A stretch of 48,018 nucleotides of DNA from NCBI GenBank assembly GCA_964558405.1, contig CAZLDG010000007.1, forward strand, positions 1-48,018, read 5' to 3'. This document shows, piece by piece, positions 34,109 to 43,310 of the stretch. The translations under genes and the position numbers were made by a program. Each line of letters starts with the position of its first letter. Within the stretch, counting starts at the first letter, position 1. The notes below the pieces were generated by a model. It searched no databases. It was not told the DNA's origin and worked only from the letters and a program-made list of their open reading frames with translations. This stretch comes from Thioglobus_B sp964558405. Its GTDB lineage: Bacteria; Pseudomonadota; Gammaproteobacteria; PS1; Pseudothioglobaceae.

Positions 34109-34893
34109 TTTGGCTTTATTTGCGCTAAAACTGCACGATCTTGAGAGTTATAGTCTTTAAATGATTCTATCTTCTGGAAATTCTCTTTAAGTAAATCGAC
34201 AATCTCCAGTTGTTGATCATAGCCATGTTCTAAGAGTAGATAGCCGTCTGGGTTTAGGTGAGCAGGCGCTTGATTGATAATTTTCCTAATATCATCTAAA
34301 CCATCAGTACCTGAAGTAAGTGCAGAGATGGGCTCGTGCGTAAGTTGTTCCAGGTGCGGGTCATTCTCTTTCACATAAGGTGGATTAGAAACAATCAAGT
34401 CAAATTGGCGCGTGCCGAGAGGCTCAAACCAACTGCCGTGTAAAAACTCAATGGCTCGGGTAGTATTTTGCTGAGCCACTGCCAGTGCTGATGTTGAAGC
34501 GTCAACTGCGCAAACCTGCCAATCGGGCTTTTTATCTGCCAAGGTAATGGCAATCACGCCACTACCTGTGCCCAAATCAACCATTTTAGCTTTATCGCTC
34601 AGAGGTAGTGTTAGGGCAATATCAATTAGCAGTTCGGTCTCAGGGCGTGGAATTAAAGTATCAGGCGTAACCATAAAATCCAGATGATAAAAGCCTTTTT
34701 CGCCGCTTAGATAGGCAAAAGGCATACCACTTTGACGTTTGGAAATGAGTTGTTCGAGTTGCTCTTGTTGCGCTATAGATAAACCTTGTTCGCCATCTAT
34801 CATCAATTGCGCACTGCTTTTTTCCAGTACTAGCGCAAGTAGTGGCGCAATATCTACTATCTCACTATTGAGATAATCATCAATAGTTTTCAA
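34105..34893 (-). CDS. prmC: release factor glutamine methyltransferase
   Basis: 262 residues. It methylates the glutamine of the GGQ loop in release factors RF1 and RF2. The S-adenosylmethionine site is MVDLGTGSGVIAI (from about 105) and the catalytic motif is NPPY at 170-173 (DLIVSNPPYV). LIPRPETELL and the N-terminal helical domain are typical. The usual partner prfA is not adjacent; instead the gene follows the rhodanese gene by 3 bp. Confidence 0.95.
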   Translation of the reverse strand: MKTIDDYLNSEIVDIAPLLALVLEKSSAQLMIDGEQGLSIAQQEQLEQLISKRQSGMPFAYLSGEKGFYHLDFMVTPDTLIPRPETELLIDIALTLPLSDKAKMVDLGTGSGVIAITLADKKPDWQVCAVDASTSALAVAQQNTTRAIEFLHGSWFEPLGTRQFDLIVSNPPYVKENDPHLEQLTHEPISALTSGTDGLDDIRKIINQAPAHLNPDGYLLLEHGYDQQLEIVDLLKENFQKIESFKDYNSQDRAVLAQIKPN

Positions 34894-34896
34894 GAT

Positions 34897-35520
34897 TTAA
34901 GGCTTAACCGTGGTTAGACCCAGTGCTTGCCAGTTTTGCATACCGCCACGGAAGTACTTAATCTTGGCGGCCGGGTAACCATAGCTTAGCAGCGCTTTAA
35001 CCGCTGATGGGGTTTGACCACACCAGATGCCGTTACAATACATCACCAAAGTTTTGGCATAAGTAAAGTCAAAGGTATCATCGACTTGCACGCCAAATTC
35101 ATCCTCCATAATACTGAGTGCTTTTTCTTTGTTTTTAAAGCGCGTATAAGGAATGCTAACAGCGGTTGGAATGGCGCCGGAGATGCGCACCCAGTCCTTG
35201 GTGCGGGTGTCAATGATGACCAGATTTTCATCACCATCAGATTTTTGTTTAACATAATCAATCATAGCCAACTCACCAATAGTCTCAACGGCGTGTGGAG
35301 CAAATGGGTGCATTGGTTGGATTTTACCGCGTGTGGTTTTTAGGTAAAAATCAGCAATCTCATTATCGCGATCTTGAATGCGTTGTAATTTAACACTTTC
35401 ACCCTTATGGACTACGTCCACACTCACCACACCGGGTGAAATAAAGACCTGTTTGGTTTGGGTTTCGGCATTCGCTCCCAAAGCAAGCGCCGCTAAAAAT
35501 AAAACACTTAGTGCTTTCAT
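34897..35520 (-). CDS. periplasmic rhodanese-like protein
   Basis: 207 residues with a Sec signal peptide (1-18, ending LGANA). A rhodanese fold occupies about 80-205: NLVIIDTRTKDWVRISGAIPTAVSIPY (in part), then the active-site loop VMYCNGIWCGQTPSA with Cys162 and Cys167, and YFRGGMQNWQALGL. The loop is longer than the usual CxxGxR form and has two cysteines. Rhodaneses carry sulfane sulfur as a persulfide, so a periplasmic one suits a thiosulfate-oxidising cell, although its substrate is unknown. GGAGAGAG precedes the ATG. It lies between rnfE and prmC. Confidence 0.88.
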   Translation of the reverse strand: MKALSVLFLAALALGANAETQTKQVFISPGVVSVDVVHKGESVKLQRIQDRDNEIADFYLKTTRGKIQPMHPFAPHAVETIGELAMIDYVKQKSDGDENLVIIDTRTKDWVRISGAIPTAVSIPYTRFKNKEKALSIMEDEFGVQVDDTFDFTYAKTLVMYCNGIWCGQTPSAVKALLSYGYPAAKIKYFRGGMQNWQALGLTTVKP

Positions 35521-35537
35521 ATCTCTCTCCTCGTTAA

Positions 35538-36173
35538 TTAAGATTTTTTTAAATCGATTAGATTTTTTAAGGCCACGATTAGACCCAGGCCAATAAAAGC
35601 ACCCGGTGGCAGGATGGCTAACAAAGTGCCTTGATAGTCGCTAAACAATTGAATGCTCAGACTCTCACCCAAAGAGCCTAGTAGTAGGGCAGATTGATCA
35701 AATAGCGTGCCTGAGCCCACCACTTCACGCATAGCACCCAGCACAATCAATACCAAAGAAAAGCCAATACCCATCATTAACCCATCCAGGGCAGATTTCC
35801 CCCAAGTGTTTTTACTGGCAAAGGCTTCAGCTCGACCGAGAATGGCACAGTTGGTGACAATTAGTGGTACGAAAATACCCAGAATTAAATATAGGTCGTA
35901 GAAATACGACTGCATGAGTAATTCAACAATGGTCACAAACGAGGCAATCAGCAGCACAAAGATGGGAATGCGCACCTCGTTAGAGATTTGCCTGCGAAAT
36001 AGCGAAATGGTGATGTTAGAAGCCACCAGGACAAAGGTGGTAGCCAGCCCCAAGCCAATGGCATTCACCACGTTGTTAGTCACCGCCAATAGCGGACATA
36101 AACCTAGGAGTGCAACCAAAGCCTGGTTGTTATTCCATAGACCGTTTCTAACAATTTTTAGATAATCGTCCAT
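35538..36173 (-). CDS. rnfE: electron transport complex subunit RnfE
   Basis: 211 residues, a multi-helix membrane subunit of the Rnf ferredoxin:NAD oxidoreductase. Close likeness to E. coli RsxE: GLWNNNQALVALLGLCPLLAVT, NAIGLGLATT, GIFVPLIVTNCAILGRAEAFASK and LAILPPGAFIGLGL (all in part). The C-terminal tail is shorter than in E. coli (231 residues). No other rnf gene is in the window, although rnfE normally ends rnfABCDGE. No ribosome binding site is seen before the ATG, but a strong extended -10 is. Confidence 0.95.
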   Translation of the reverse strand: MDDYLKIVRNGLWNNNQALVALLGLCPLLAVTNNVVNAIGLGLATTFVLVASNITISLFRRQISNEVRIPIFVLLIASFVTIVELLMQSYFYDLYLILGIFVPLIVTNCAILGRAEAFASKNTWGKSALDGLMMGIGFSLVLIVLGAMREVVGSGTLFDQSALLLGSLGESLSIQLFSDYQGTLLAILPPGAFIGLGLIVALKNLIDLKKS

Positions 36174-36196
36174 AAAGACTGATTATATCAAGTCTT
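36174..36196 (-). promoter_or_regulatory. extended -10 promoter with dyad, directly before rnfE
   Basis: On the minus strand TGATATAAT (TG-n-TATAAT, an extended -10) ends 8 bp before the rnfE ATG. Transcription would then begin at or within a base or two of the start codon. AAGACT (36175-36180) and AGTCTT (36191-36196) form an inverted repeat around the -10 box, which could be an operator. Confidence 0.5.
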
Positions 36197-36217
36197 CATA
36201 GACGGATGATTTAGCTT

Positions 36218-38776
36218 TTAAGAAAATACCAAATCGTTATCGTTGGCATCGACATGAATTGTAGCGCCTGGTAGGAACTCTCCGGCGAGAATCTTCTGTG
36301 ATAGTGGATTCTCTAAGAGTTGCTGTACCGTGCGTTTTAATGGTCGAGCACCAAACACCGGATCATAGCCACGATCTACAATCATATTCATGGCCTTATC
36401 ACTCATCTCTAGTTTCAGCTCAAGATCGCCTAGACGTGATTGCAAGATCTCAATCTGCAATTTGGCAATACCAGAGATTTGTTCTTTCTCTAGGTTGTTA
36501 AACACCACAATCTCGTCGATACGATTGACAAACTCTGGACGGAAATGCTCACCAACAATTTGAGTAAGTTCGGCCTGCATGTCTTTGCCTGGATTTTCCT
36601 GAATCAGGTGTGAACCTAGGTTTGAAGTCATGACAATCACCGTGTTTTTAAAATCCACTGTGCGACCTTGTCCATCAGTTAGCCGACCATCATCTAAAAC
36701 TTGTAATAGCACGTTAAACACATCTGGATGGGCTTTTTCTACCTCATCCAGCAGTACAATTGAATAAGGCTTACGACGCACTGCTTCGGTCAACACACCA
36801 CCTTGCTCATAACCCACATAACCTGGAGGTGCACCAATTAAGCGTGCCACCGAGTGTTTCTCCATGAACTCACTCATGTCTACGCGCACAATGGCCTGCT
36901 CGGTATCAAACAAAAAGTCCGCTAAAGCCTTGGTGAGTTCGGTTTTACCCACGCCAGTTGGACCCATAAACATAAACGAACCATCCGGACGATTCGGATC
37001 AGACAAACCAGCGCGTGAACGACGCACCGCATCAGAAATCACCTTAACCGCCTTATCTTGGCCGACCAAGCGCTGATGAATCACCGACTCCATTTGCAAG
37101 AGCTTGTCTTTCTCGCCTTCCATCATCTTATCCACAGGAATGCCAGTCCAACGCGCCACAATTTGTGCAATTTCATCCTCAGTTACTTTGTTTCTAAGTA
37201 GGGTCATATCCTGGCCATCGCTGGACTCTGCTTCGGTAATCTTAGCCTCTAGCTCAGGAATCTTGCCATATTGCAACTCACTCATCTTTGCTAGGTCATT
37301 ATTACGCGTAGCCACATCCAACTCGGCCTTAACCTGTTCTAGCTCTTCTTTTAAGTGTTGTGCACCTTGTACTTGAGATTTTTCCTTTTTCCAAACTTCT
37401 TCCAAATCGGCGTACTCTTTTTCCAGCTCCTTGATATGACTCTCTAGCTCTTTTAAGCGCTCTTTAGAGGCTTTGTCTTTTTCTTTTTTCAGCGCCATGC
37501 GTTCAATCTTAAGTTGTACCAACTTACGATCGAGTTTGTCCATGGATTCTGGTTTGGAGTCAATCTCCATACGAATTTGCGAAGCCGCCTCATCAATCAG
37601 GTCAATGGCCTTGTCGGGTAATTGTCTATCAGTGATATAGCGTTGAGAATAGGTGGTGGCAGCAATAATGGCTGGGTCGGTAATCTCCACACCATGGTGT
37701 ACTTCATAGCGTTCTTTTAGACCGCGCAAAATCGCAATGGTATCTTCTTCGCTTGGCTCTTCTACCAAAACTTTTTGGAAGCGTCGCTCCAAGGCCGAGT
37801 CTTTCTCAATATATTCACGATACTCGTCTAAGGTAGTGGCGCCCATGCAGTGCAACTCACCACGCGCAAGCGCTGGCTTGAGCATATTGCCAGCATCCAT
37901 AGCGCCATCGGTTTTACCTGCACCAACCATGGTATGTAGCTCATCAATAAATAGAATCACCTGACCCTGTTCTGATTCTAGCTCTTTGAGTACCGCTTTT
38001 AAGCGCTCTTCAAACTCACCACGGTATTTGGCACCCGCTACCAAAGCGGCCATGTCCAGTGATAGTACTTTTTTGCCTTTTAATCCTTCGGGCACTTCGC
38101 CATTGATAATACGTTGTGCCAAACCTTCAACAATGGCAGTTTTACCCACGCCAGGCTCACCAATAAGCACTGGGTTGTTCTTAGTGCGGCGTTGTAAGAC
38201 TTGAATGGCACGACGAATCTCGCCATCACGGCCAATCACTGGGTCTAGCTTGCCCGCTTGTGCGCGCTCGGTTAAATCTAGTGTGTATTTTTTCAGCGCT
38301 TCTCGCTGTGTTTCTGCATTTTGATCGTTCACGTTTTCGCCTCCTCTTAGCTGGTCGATGGCGCTTGATAGATTGGTTTCGTTGGCGCCTAAATTTTTCA
38401 ATAATTGGGTACTGGTGTCATTGCCTTTAATAACGGCCAGTAGAAATAATTCGGTTGATAAGTAGCTATCGCCTTTATCGGTGGCCAATTTTTCTACCAC
38501 GTTTAATAATCTTAATAAGTTTTGTGAGATACCAATATCACCACCTGGGTTGTTAACCACGCCCAGCTGATCAATTGCTTGGTTGAGTTGGGTCTTTAGT
38601 GTTTGGGTGTCAATATTAATCGCACTTAGGATGTTGCTCACACTCGAACCATCATCACTAAGCATGGCGCTGAGTACGTGCACGCCTTCAATCGCACTAT
38701 GATTTTTAGCAATGGCGATAGACTGGGCCTGCCCTAAGTCTTGTTGAAATTGAGAAGTTAGTTTGTCAATATTCAT
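36218..38776 (-). CDS. clpB: ATP-dependent disaggregase ClpB
   Basis: 852 residues (E. coli 857). A double Clp-N repeat (1-145) is followed by a first AAA+ module with GEPGVGKTAIVEGLA and Walker B VILFIDELHT. The long coiled-coil middle domain (about 400-525) separates ClpB from ClpA and ClpC. The second AAA+ module has MGPTGVGKTELTKALA and SIVLLDEVEKAHPD. With DnaK it rescues aggregated proteins. A sigma-32-type promoter precedes it, consistent with heat-shock control. Confidence 0.98.
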   Translation of the reverse strand: MNIDKLTSQFQQDLGQAQSIAIAKNHSAIEGVHVLSAMLSDDGSSVSNILSAINIDTQTLKTQLNQAIDQLGVVNNPGGDIGISQNLLRLLNVVEKLATDKGDSYLSTELFLLAVIKGNDTSTQLLKNLGANETNLSSAIDQLRGGENVNDQNAETQREALKKYTLDLTERAQAGKLDPVIGRDGEIRRAIQVLQRRTKNNPVLIGEPGVGKTAIVEGLAQRIINGEVPEGLKGKKVLSLDMAALVAGAKYRGEFEERLKAVLKELESEQGQVILFIDELHTMVGAGKTDGAMDAGNMLKPALARGELHCMGATTLDEYREYIEKDSALERRFQKVLVEEPSEEDTIAILRGLKERYEVHHGVEITDPAIIAATTYSQRYITDRQLPDKAIDLIDEAASQIRMEIDSKPESMDKLDRKLVQLKIERMALKKEKDKASKERLKELESHIKELEKEYADLEEVWKKEKSQVQGAQHLKEELEQVKAELDVATRNNDLAKMSELQYGKIPELEAKITEAESSDGQDMTLLRNKVTEDEIAQIVARWTGIPVDKMMEGEKDKLLQMESVIHQRLVGQDKAVKVISDAVRRSRAGLSDPNRPDGSFMFMGPTGVGKTELTKALADFLFDTEQAIVRVDMSEFMEKHSVARLIGAPPGYVGYEQGGVLTEAVRRKPYSIVLLDEVEKAHPDVFNVLLQVLDDGRLTDGQGRTVDFKNTVIVMTSNLGSHLIQENPGKDMQAELTQIVGEHFRPEFVNRIDEIVVFNNLEKEQISGIAKLQIEILQSRLGDLELKLEMSDKAMNMIVDRGYDPVFGARPLKRTVQQLLENPLSQKILAGEFLPGATIHVDANDNDLVFS

Positions 38777-38811
38777 CTTTTGTCTAGTGTTTTTGTTTTA
38801 GTTATTGCTTA

Positions 38812-38839
38812 TCTATGGGATGATAGGGCGATATTCAAG
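38812..38839 (-). promoter_or_regulatory. sigma-32 (heat-shock) promoter of clpB
   Basis: On the minus strand CTTGAA (38839-38834), a 13-bp spacer and TCCCATAGA (38820-38812) match the RpoH consensus CTTGAA-N13/14-CCCCATnTA closely. It begins 63 bp before the clpB ATG. Confidence 0.75.
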
Positions 38840-38856
38840 TGTAAAAATAAAATATT

Positions 38857-39321
38857 ATGTTAAATTTGGTTTTGTTTGAACCGGAGATTCCGAATAACAC
38901 CGGCAGTTTGATTCGCCTTTCAGCCAACATGGGTTGTCATCTGCATCTAATCAAACCTTTCGGTTTTGAGATTACCGATAAGCGCCTGCGACGTGCGGGG
39001 CTAGATTATAAAGAGTTGGCCCAAGTCTATGAATATGAAAACCTAGAGGATTATCTGCAGCGTGCTCAGCCCCAGAGGTTATTCGCGGTTAGCTCCAAGG
39101 TAGAACAAAATTATGCCGAGGTGAATTATCAGGTGGGGGATTCGTTTTTATTTGGTCCAGAGACTCGCGGCTTGCCGCCAGAAATCTTGGCGCGTTATCC
39201 AGGCATTACCTTGCCGATGCAATCGGGTTCTCGTAGTTTGAATTTGTCTAATTGTGTCTCTATTGTGGCTTACGAGGCTTGGCGTCAGATTGGTTTTAAG
39301 GGTAGTGTGTTAAATCCATAG
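38857..39321 (+). CDS. trmL: tRNA (cytidine/uridine-34 2'-O)-methyltransferase
   Basis: 154 residues, a minimal SPOUT (knotted) methyltransferase that modifies the wobble base of leucine tRNAs. MLNLVLFEPEIPNNTGSLIRL (in part) is the family N-terminus. Cofactor-knot motifs are FLFGPETRGLPPEIL and LPMQSGSRSLNLSNCVSIV. No ribosome binding site is visible before the ATG. Its end overlaps the convergent permease gene by 12 bp, without an intergenic terminator. Confidence 0.95.
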   Translation: MLNLVLFEPEIPNNTGSLIRLSANMGCHLHLIKPFGFEITDKRLRRAGLDYKELAQVYEYENLEDYLQRAQPQRLFAVSSKVEQNYAEVNYQVGDSFLFGPETRGLPPEILARYPGITLPMQSGSRSLNLSNCVSIVAYEAWRQIGFKGSVLNP

Positions 39322-40515
39322 GTAGAACGCCACAAAACCAACATTGGTCACCAGGCCAATTATTGGCAGCAAAATCGAATATTGTTTGACACCGGGCACG
39401 ATTGGTGCGCGCGTTTGTTTGAGACGAATCAGCGACAGATGCATCAATGAGAAGATCACTAGGATGAGTAAACTGGTGAGCTCAGCCAGCTTCACCATCG
39501 GCAACCATAGTGCCAAGATTAGAATGAGTAGTGTGACCAAAAAGGTGGCGGCAATCGGGGTGCGAGTTGTGTTATTAATTACCCCTAACGATCTGGGCAG
39601 CCAGCCTTGTTGACTCATACCAAACGCCACACGTGAAGCCATAATAATTTGAATCAGCGCGCCATTAACCACGGCCAGCATGCCAATCAGCGATACCAAG
39701 GTGGGCGAGAGCCCGGTAATTTGTTGATAGATGAGTGCCAAAGGTGCGTCGCTGCCTGAGAGTTCAGCAATAGGAACCGCCAAGATAGAAACTAATGCCA
39801 CCAAGACGTAGATTAAAGTAGAGACAATCAGTGAGATAATAATGGCTCTTGGCATGGTTTTTTGTGGATCTTTGACTTCTTCAGCGACATTGACCATATC
39901 CTCAAAGCCAATAAAAGCATAAAACGCCAAAAAAGCGCCAGAAAGTACACCAATCCAAATACCACTATCAGCCTGAATAACTTGCTCGGTATAGGTGCTC
40001 ACATCCCACCCGCCTAAGTATTCTCGACCTACCCAAACAATAATCAGCAGACCTAAGATTTCAATCAGTGTTAATAAGGCAGCAGCCTGTACCGATTGTT
40101 TAATTCCCCAAGCAGCCAGTAGGCCCAATAGGACCAATAGCGCACTAATTACCCAGGTCTCATCCAGCGTGATAAAAGTGGAAAAGTAGCCAAAAAATCC
40201 ATTGGCAATGGCCGCAGAAGACAACACGCCTGTGGCAATAATCAGCAGACCGATAAGCAGCGATAAGGATTTCACCCCAAAGGCTTTAAACAAATACAAG
40301 GCTTCGCCTGCACTTCGAGGATAACGAGCTGAGAGCTCACTATAGGTAAAAGCAGTGGTGGCAACCAAAATCGAGGCGATTAAAAATGATAAAGGGGTAA
40401 AAACACCAGCAGAGCTAGAAACTTTACCAATCAGTACATAAATACCCGCACCCAAAATATTGCCTAAACCGTATAAGGTTAATAGTGGCAGATTTAAGGA
40501 GCGTTTTAGTTTCAC
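39310..40515 (-). CDS. APC-family amino acid permease
   Basis: 401 residues with about 11-12 membrane helices. LTLYGLGNILGAGIYVLIG is the APC-superfamily helix-1 substrate motif. GAFLAFYAFIGFEDMVNVAEEVKDPQKTMPRAI (in part) is the conserved helix 6/loop region. The transported amino acid cannot be told. It follows fmt by 4 bp on the same strand and is the last gene of the trx-argH-fmt run, converging on trmL. Confidence 0.9.
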   Translation of the reverse strand: MKLKRSLNLPLLTLYGLGNILGAGIYVLIGKVSSSAGVFTPLSFLIASILVATTAFTYSELSARYPRSAGEALYLFKAFGVKSLSLLIGLLIIATGVLSSAAIANGFFGYFSTFITLDETWVISALLVLLGLLAAWGIKQSVQAAALLTLIEILGLLIIVWVGREYLGGWDVSTYTEQVIQADSGIWIGVLSGAFLAFYAFIGFEDMVNVAEEVKDPQKTMPRAIIISLIVSTLIYVLVALVSILAVPIAELSGSDAPLALIYQQITGLSPTLVSLIGMLAVVNGALIQIIMASRVAFGMSQQGWLPRSLGVINNTTRTPIAATFLVTLLILILALWLPMVKLAELTSLLILVIFSLMHLSLIRLKQTRAPIVPGVKQYSILLPIIGLVTNVGFVAFYLWI

Positions 40516-40519
40516 GGTT

Positions 40520-41449
40520 TTATTCGAGTTTGGTCAGTTGGTAAGCGTTGAGAAAATCTTTAATATCGACAGCCTTCTTGCCAGATAATTGTACGCGTTC
40601 TAATTGAAGGGCGCCATCCCCTGTGGCTACAATACAATGCTGTTTGTTGCACTCAATCACTGTACCGGGCGCGCTTTGATGTTTAGCATCAACCACACTG
40701 GCTTGAATAATACGCAGGACTTTTTGCTCGAACTTATCACTGCTAGCCTGAGTTTGTGCGATCGGATAGGGGTTGAAAGCACGAATTTGTCGATGGATTT
40801 GCACAGCAGATTGCCCCCAGTTAATCCAGGCTTCGTCTTTTTTAAGCTTCTGAGCATAAGTCACGCCAATCTCTGTTTGTTTGCTTGCGCTGAGCTGATC
40901 CAGTGTGTCCAGCGCTTCCACAATCGCCTTAGCGCCTAAGTCTGAGAGTTTGTCGTGCAGAGTTTGCGTTGTATCATGCTCATCAATATCACAAGTTCGC
41001 TCTAACAAAATATCACCCGTATCCAAGCCCTCATTCATTTGCATAATGCCAACACCTGTGGTTTGGTCTCCCGATAAAATAGCGCGCTGAATAGGGGCTG
41101 CACCGCGCCAACGTGGCAATAGCGAAGCGTGGATGTTTAGGCAGCCACGCTTTGGCATTTCTAATACCGCCTTGGGTAGAATTTGCCCGTAGGCTACCAC
41201 TACCATCACTTCAGCTTCAAGCGCTTTGATTTGTGCTTGCGCCTGGTCATTTTTGAGGCTTTCTGGTTGAAAGACGGGCAGTTGATTGGCAAGTGCCACT
41301 TCTTTAACTGGACAAGCACTTAAGACACGACCACGACCCTTGGGGCGATCAGGCTGACAATAGACGCCAACGATCTGATGTCCGGCATCAATTAGCGCCG
41401 TTAGTGCGGCTGTTGAAAAATCCGGCGTTCCCGCAAAGATAAGGCGCAT
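40520..41449 (-). CDS. fmt: methionyl-tRNA formyltransferase
   Basis: 309 residues. It formylates initiator Met-tRNA using 10-formyl-tetrahydrofolate. The N-terminal motif MRLIFAGTPDFS is followed by the catalytic region NIHASLLPRWRGAAPIQRAI and MNEGLDTGDIL. The C-terminal tRNA-binding domain begins near 205. The partner def (peptide deformylase), usually upstream, is absent here. Instead fmt starts within the argH stop (TAATG overlap), so argH and fmt are coupled. Confidence 0.97.
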   Translation of the reverse strand: MRLIFAGTPDFSTAALTALIDAGHQIVGVYCQPDRPKGRGRVLSACPVKEVALANQLPVFQPESLKNDQAQAQIKALEAEVMVVVAYGQILPKAVLEMPKRGCLNIHASLLPRWRGAAPIQRAILSGDQTTGVGIMQMNEGLDTGDILLERTCDIDEHDTTQTLHDKLSDLGAKAIVEALDTLDQLSASKQTEIGVTYAQKLKKDEAWINWGQSAVQIHRQIRAFNPYPIAQTQASSDKFEQKVLRIIQASVVDAKHQSAPGTVIECNKQHCIVATGDGALQLERVQLSGKKAVDIKDFLNAYQLTKLE

Positions 41450-42834
41450 TATTTCAGCGAATCTCTGGCGTTTTGAATGGCTTGTTTAACTTGATTGGCG
41501 CTAGTGCCCCCTAGATGATCACGTGCGGCTAGTGAGCCTTCGAGTGAGAGAATATCGAACACATCGGCCTCGATACGATCATCAAAGACTTGTAACTCCT
41601 CTAGGGTTAATTCGGCCAAGTCTTTTTGGTGTTCAATACCAAAAGAAACCGATTTGCCCACCACCTCGTGCGCATCTCTAAATGGCAGACCTTTTTTCAC
41701 TAAGTAATCGGCTAAATCTGTGGCGGTGGTATAGCCTTTTTTGCAAGAGTTGTACATATTATCGCGTTTGGCTTTGATGGTTGGTACCATATCGGCAAAT
41801 ACGCGCAGACAAGCCATCAGTGTCTCTACCGTGTCAAAGAGTGGTTCTTTGTCTTCTTGATTGTCTTTGTTGTACGCCAGAGGCTGTGACTTCATAATGG
41901 TTAGCATCGAGTGCAGATTGCCATAGACGCGTCCAGTTTTTCCGCGTACCAGCTCAGGCACGTCAGGATTTTTCTTTTGCGGCATAATCGATGAGCCGGT
42001 GCAAAAACTATCTGGCAATTCAACGAAATCAAATTGTGCCGAAGACCATAAAATCAACTCTTCAGAAAAACGCGATAGGTGCATCATAATCACGCTGGCC
42101 GCTGATAAAAACTCAATGGCAAAATCACGATCACTAACCCCATCTAGTGAATTGGTGCAAATGCGCTCAAAGCCTAACAGCTCTGCCGTGCGCTCACGTT
42201 TAATCGGGTAGGTAGTACCTGCTAAGGCAGCCGAGCCCAGCGGCATCGAATTGATGCGTTTGCGACAATCGACCAGACGCTCTTTGTCACGAGAAATCAT
42301 CTCGAAATAAGCCATTAGATGATGACCAAAACTCACAGGTTGTGCGGCTTGTAGGTGCGTAAAGCCTGGCAAAATGGTTTCAGCTTCTTGCTCAGACAAA
42401 TCCAGTAGTGCGTGTTGTAAGCGCGTAGCCTCGGCTAAGATGTTGTCCACCTGAGTGCGCAAATATAGGCGAATGTCTGTGGCTACTTGATCATTACGTG
42501 AACGACCGGTATGGAGTTTTTTGCCCGCATCACCAATGAGTTGCGTTAGGCGTGATTCCACATTCATGTGCACATCTTCTAGATCAACCGACCAATTAAA
42601 CTCACCAGCTTCAATCTCACCCAGGATTTGATTCAGACCGTCGATAATTTGATCTTTTTCATCCGCACTTAGAATACCGACTTCTTGTAGCATGGTGGCA
42701 TGGGCAATAGAGCCTTGAATATCAAACGGCGCTAAGATTTTGTCAAAAAATACCGAGGCGCCAAAGATTTTGACAAATTCATCGGTAGGTTCATTGAAGC
42801 GTCCGCCCCAAGATTGGTTGGTTGAAGTACTCAT
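41449..42834 (-). CDS. argH: argininosuccinate lyase
   Basis: 461 residues. It splits argininosuccinate into arginine and fumarate, the last step of arginine synthesis. The fumarase/aspartase-superfamily signature GSSIMPQKKNPDVPE is present, with HTGRSRNDQVATDIRL and GFTHLQAAQPVSFGHH (in part). Length is normal. The ATG overlaps the stop of the upstream thioredoxin-like gene by 4 bp, and fmt follows with a 1-bp overlap. Confidence 0.97.
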   Translation of the reverse strand: MSTSTNQSWGGRFNEPTDEFVKIFGASVFFDKILAPFDIQGSIAHATMLQEVGILSADEKDQIIDGLNQILGEIEAGEFNWSVDLEDVHMNVESRLTQLIGDAGKKLHTGRSRNDQVATDIRLYLRTQVDNILAEATRLQHALLDLSEQEAETILPGFTHLQAAQPVSFGHHLMAYFEMISRDKERLVDCRKRINSMPLGSAALAGTTYPIKRERTAELLGFERICTNSLDGVSDRDFAIEFLSAASVIMMHLSRFSEELILWSSAQFDFVELPDSFCTGSSIMPQKKNPDVPELVRGKTGRVYGNLHSMLTIMKSQPLAYNKDNQEDKEPLFDTVETLMACLRVFADMVPTIKAKRDNMYNSCKKGYTTATDLADYLVKKGLPFRDAHEVVGKSVSFGIEHQKDLAELTLEELQVFDDRIEADVFDILSLEGSLAARDHLGGTSANQVKQAIQNARDSLK

Positions 42835-43310
42835 AAGGTTGCCTGCATTTGTTTTCTTAGTTTGTTGGTGGATTTGTCGATCAGCTCATCCAGATCGGTC
42901 CAGTAATAATCTTCATTGGCCACACCCAGAACTTTTTCTAGCGTGGTGCCATAGTTGTCAACCAGAATCACGGTTGGAAAAAAATTAACCGCATACTTAA
43001 AGGCAAATTCGTTGTGTGAGACCTCTTCATTGTAGAAGTTGTTAATCTCATCAAAGCTATTGGCATTGATATGACGAATAATGACTTTGTCTTTATATTC
43101 TTCTAATTCGGCCATCGGTCCGACCACATCTTCTTTAACTTTTTTACAGAATCCACAGTCAGGAATGGAAAACATTATTAAAATAGGGATTTTTTTCTTC
43201 CACACCTGTTGCGAGTCTAAAAAGAAGTTTTTTGCAGGCGGCAAAGTTGGTCCTTGGGCCCAGGCAAAATTAGATACCAGCAATAGAATCAGTAGATAAA
43301 ATCGAAACAT
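42831..43310 (-). CDS. periplasmic thioredoxin-fold protein
   Basis: 159 residues from the ATG at 43310, chosen because AAGG precedes it and it avoids overlap with divergent hemC. A signal peptide (1-18, ending NFAWA) is followed by a thioredoxin-like domain with CGFC at 52-55 (SIPDCGFCKKV) and a cis-proline at about 112 (NFFPTVILVD). It resembles SoxW and other periplasmic thiol proteins that keep sulfur-metabolism or cytochrome cysteines reduced. The exact role is not known. It is the first gene of the argH-fmt operon. Confidence 0.85.
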   Translation of the reverse strand: MFRFYLLILLLVSNFAWAQGPTLPPAKNFFLDSQQVWKKKIPILIMFSIPDCGFCKKVKEDVVGPMAELEEYKDKVIIRHINANSFDEINNFYNEEVSHNEFAFKYAVNFFPTVILVDNYGTTLEKVLGVANEDYYWTDLDELIDKSTNKLRKQMQATL

